Source of the DNA: Chloroflexota bacterium | GTDB taxonomy: Bacteria; Chloroflexota; Limnocylindria; Limnocylindrales; Limnocylindraceae | Direction of reading: 5' to 3' | DNA length: 5,688 nucleotides | Assembly: GCA_947483025.1 (NCBI GenBank) | Contig: CANKMK010000044.1 | Location: forward strand, 1-5,688 | Shown: positions 5,461 through 5,688 of the stretch, piece after piece | Numbering within the stretch: the first letter of the stretch is position 1 | Layout: each line of letters begins with the position of its first letter | The notes under the pieces: model-generated | What the model was told of the DNA's origin: nothing | Database searches by the model: none | What the model saw: only the letters and a program-made list of their open reading frames with translations | Made by a program: the position numbers and the translations under genes

Positions 5461-5688
5461 TCGCGCTGCAGCATCCCCGTATCGAAGGTGCGCTCGGTGC
5501 CCGCGCGCAGTCGCGCGATGGTGTCGGCGTGGGCCAGCCACACAAGTGCGGGTCCAATCACGGCGTAGGTGGCGATCGCAGGGTCAAGGCCTGTCGGCGA
5601 AATCGCGTTGGCGACAATCAAGATCGGGGTGAATGCTGCTGCGGCGGTGATTGATCCGAGCGAGACGAGCCGGGTGCGCCAGATCAGA
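5457..5688 (-). CDS. plsY: Glycerol-3-phosphate acyltransferase PlsY, C-terminal part (partial at the window edge)
   Basis: The minus strand is open from the window edge to a TAA at 5459-5457, encoding 76 residues. They begin IWRTRLVSLGSITAA, which resembles the third conserved PlsY motif (R..SL.S, helping bind acyl phosphate and glycerol 3-phosphate). Two hydrophobic segments follow (TPILIVANAI and YAVIGPALVWLAH), then HADTIARLRAGTERTF, the characteristic PlsY C-terminal pattern H...I.RL..GTE. PlsY is an inner-membrane enzyme that transfers the acyl chain from acyl-phosphate, made by PlsX, to glycerol 3-phosphate, giving lysophosphatidic acid. The GSFP and GGKG motifs would lie beyond the window. 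The tail DTGMLQRD after the GTE motif is a few residues longer than in some homologues. The gene converges on the small membrane protein gene, and the two stop codons share bases. The frame lacks a start inside the window because it is truncated. Confidence 0.85.
   Translation of the reverse strand, partial: LIWRTRLVSLGSITAAAAFTPILIVANAISPTGLDPAIATYAVIGPALVWLAHADTIARLRAGTERTFDTGMLQRD

Noticed and set aside
5205..5654. A 149-codon plus-strand frame running across the small membrane gene and antisense to plsY
   Set aside because: It conflicts with the YjeF_N-like, small membrane and plsY frames, all better supported. Its sequence has no hydrophobic or catalytic pattern.

Overview
The window is a gene-dense, high-GC stretch (roughly 60-65% by eye) of a bacterial chromosome with almost no intergenic DNA. 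The gene content is housekeeping and central metabolism: an aldehyde dehydrogenase tail, a DEDDh exonuclease, MutY, PEP carboxylase, a divergent YjeF_N-type protein, a small membrane protein and the end of PlsY. I see no mobile element, tRNA, rRNA, CRISPR array or phage signature. The organism looks like a free-living high-GC heterotroph. A short MutY lacking the Nudix-like tail and the apparent use of leaderless starts fit Actinomycetota or Chloroflexota. The presence of PlsY, which many Actinomycetota lack, tilts me slightly towards a Chloroflexota lineage. This assignment is tentative.

Layout: 1-117 is the C-terminus of an aldehyde dehydrogenase resembling gamma-aminobutyraldehyde dehydrogenases. 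After 37 bp, with a -10-like TAGGCT, comes a DEDDh 3'-5' exonuclease (155-793). It overlaps mutY (790-1704) by ATGA. Ten bases and a purine-rich ribosome binding site later, ppc begins at a GTG (1715-4435). A 21-bp gap holds TATCCT exactly six bases before the ATG of the YjeF_N-like gene (4457-5269). That gene overlaps a 64-residue two-helix membrane protein gene (5266-5460) by GTGA. The window ends with the C-terminal 76 residues of PlsY on the minus strand (5457-5688), whose stop codon overlaps the membrane gene's stop in the tetranucleotide TTAG.

Functionally, exonuclease and MutY form a nucleic-acid maintenance pair that is probably translationally coupled. PEP carboxylase replenishes oxaloacetate and appears to keep its allosteric aspartate site. 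The YjeF_N-like protein has the outline of an NAD(P)H-hydrate epimerase but has lost the GNNGGDG-type loop and other active-site residues. With the small membrane protein it seems to form a two-gene unit with its own leaderless promoter, and this is the least explained part of the window. No gene-free stretch exceeds 40 bases.
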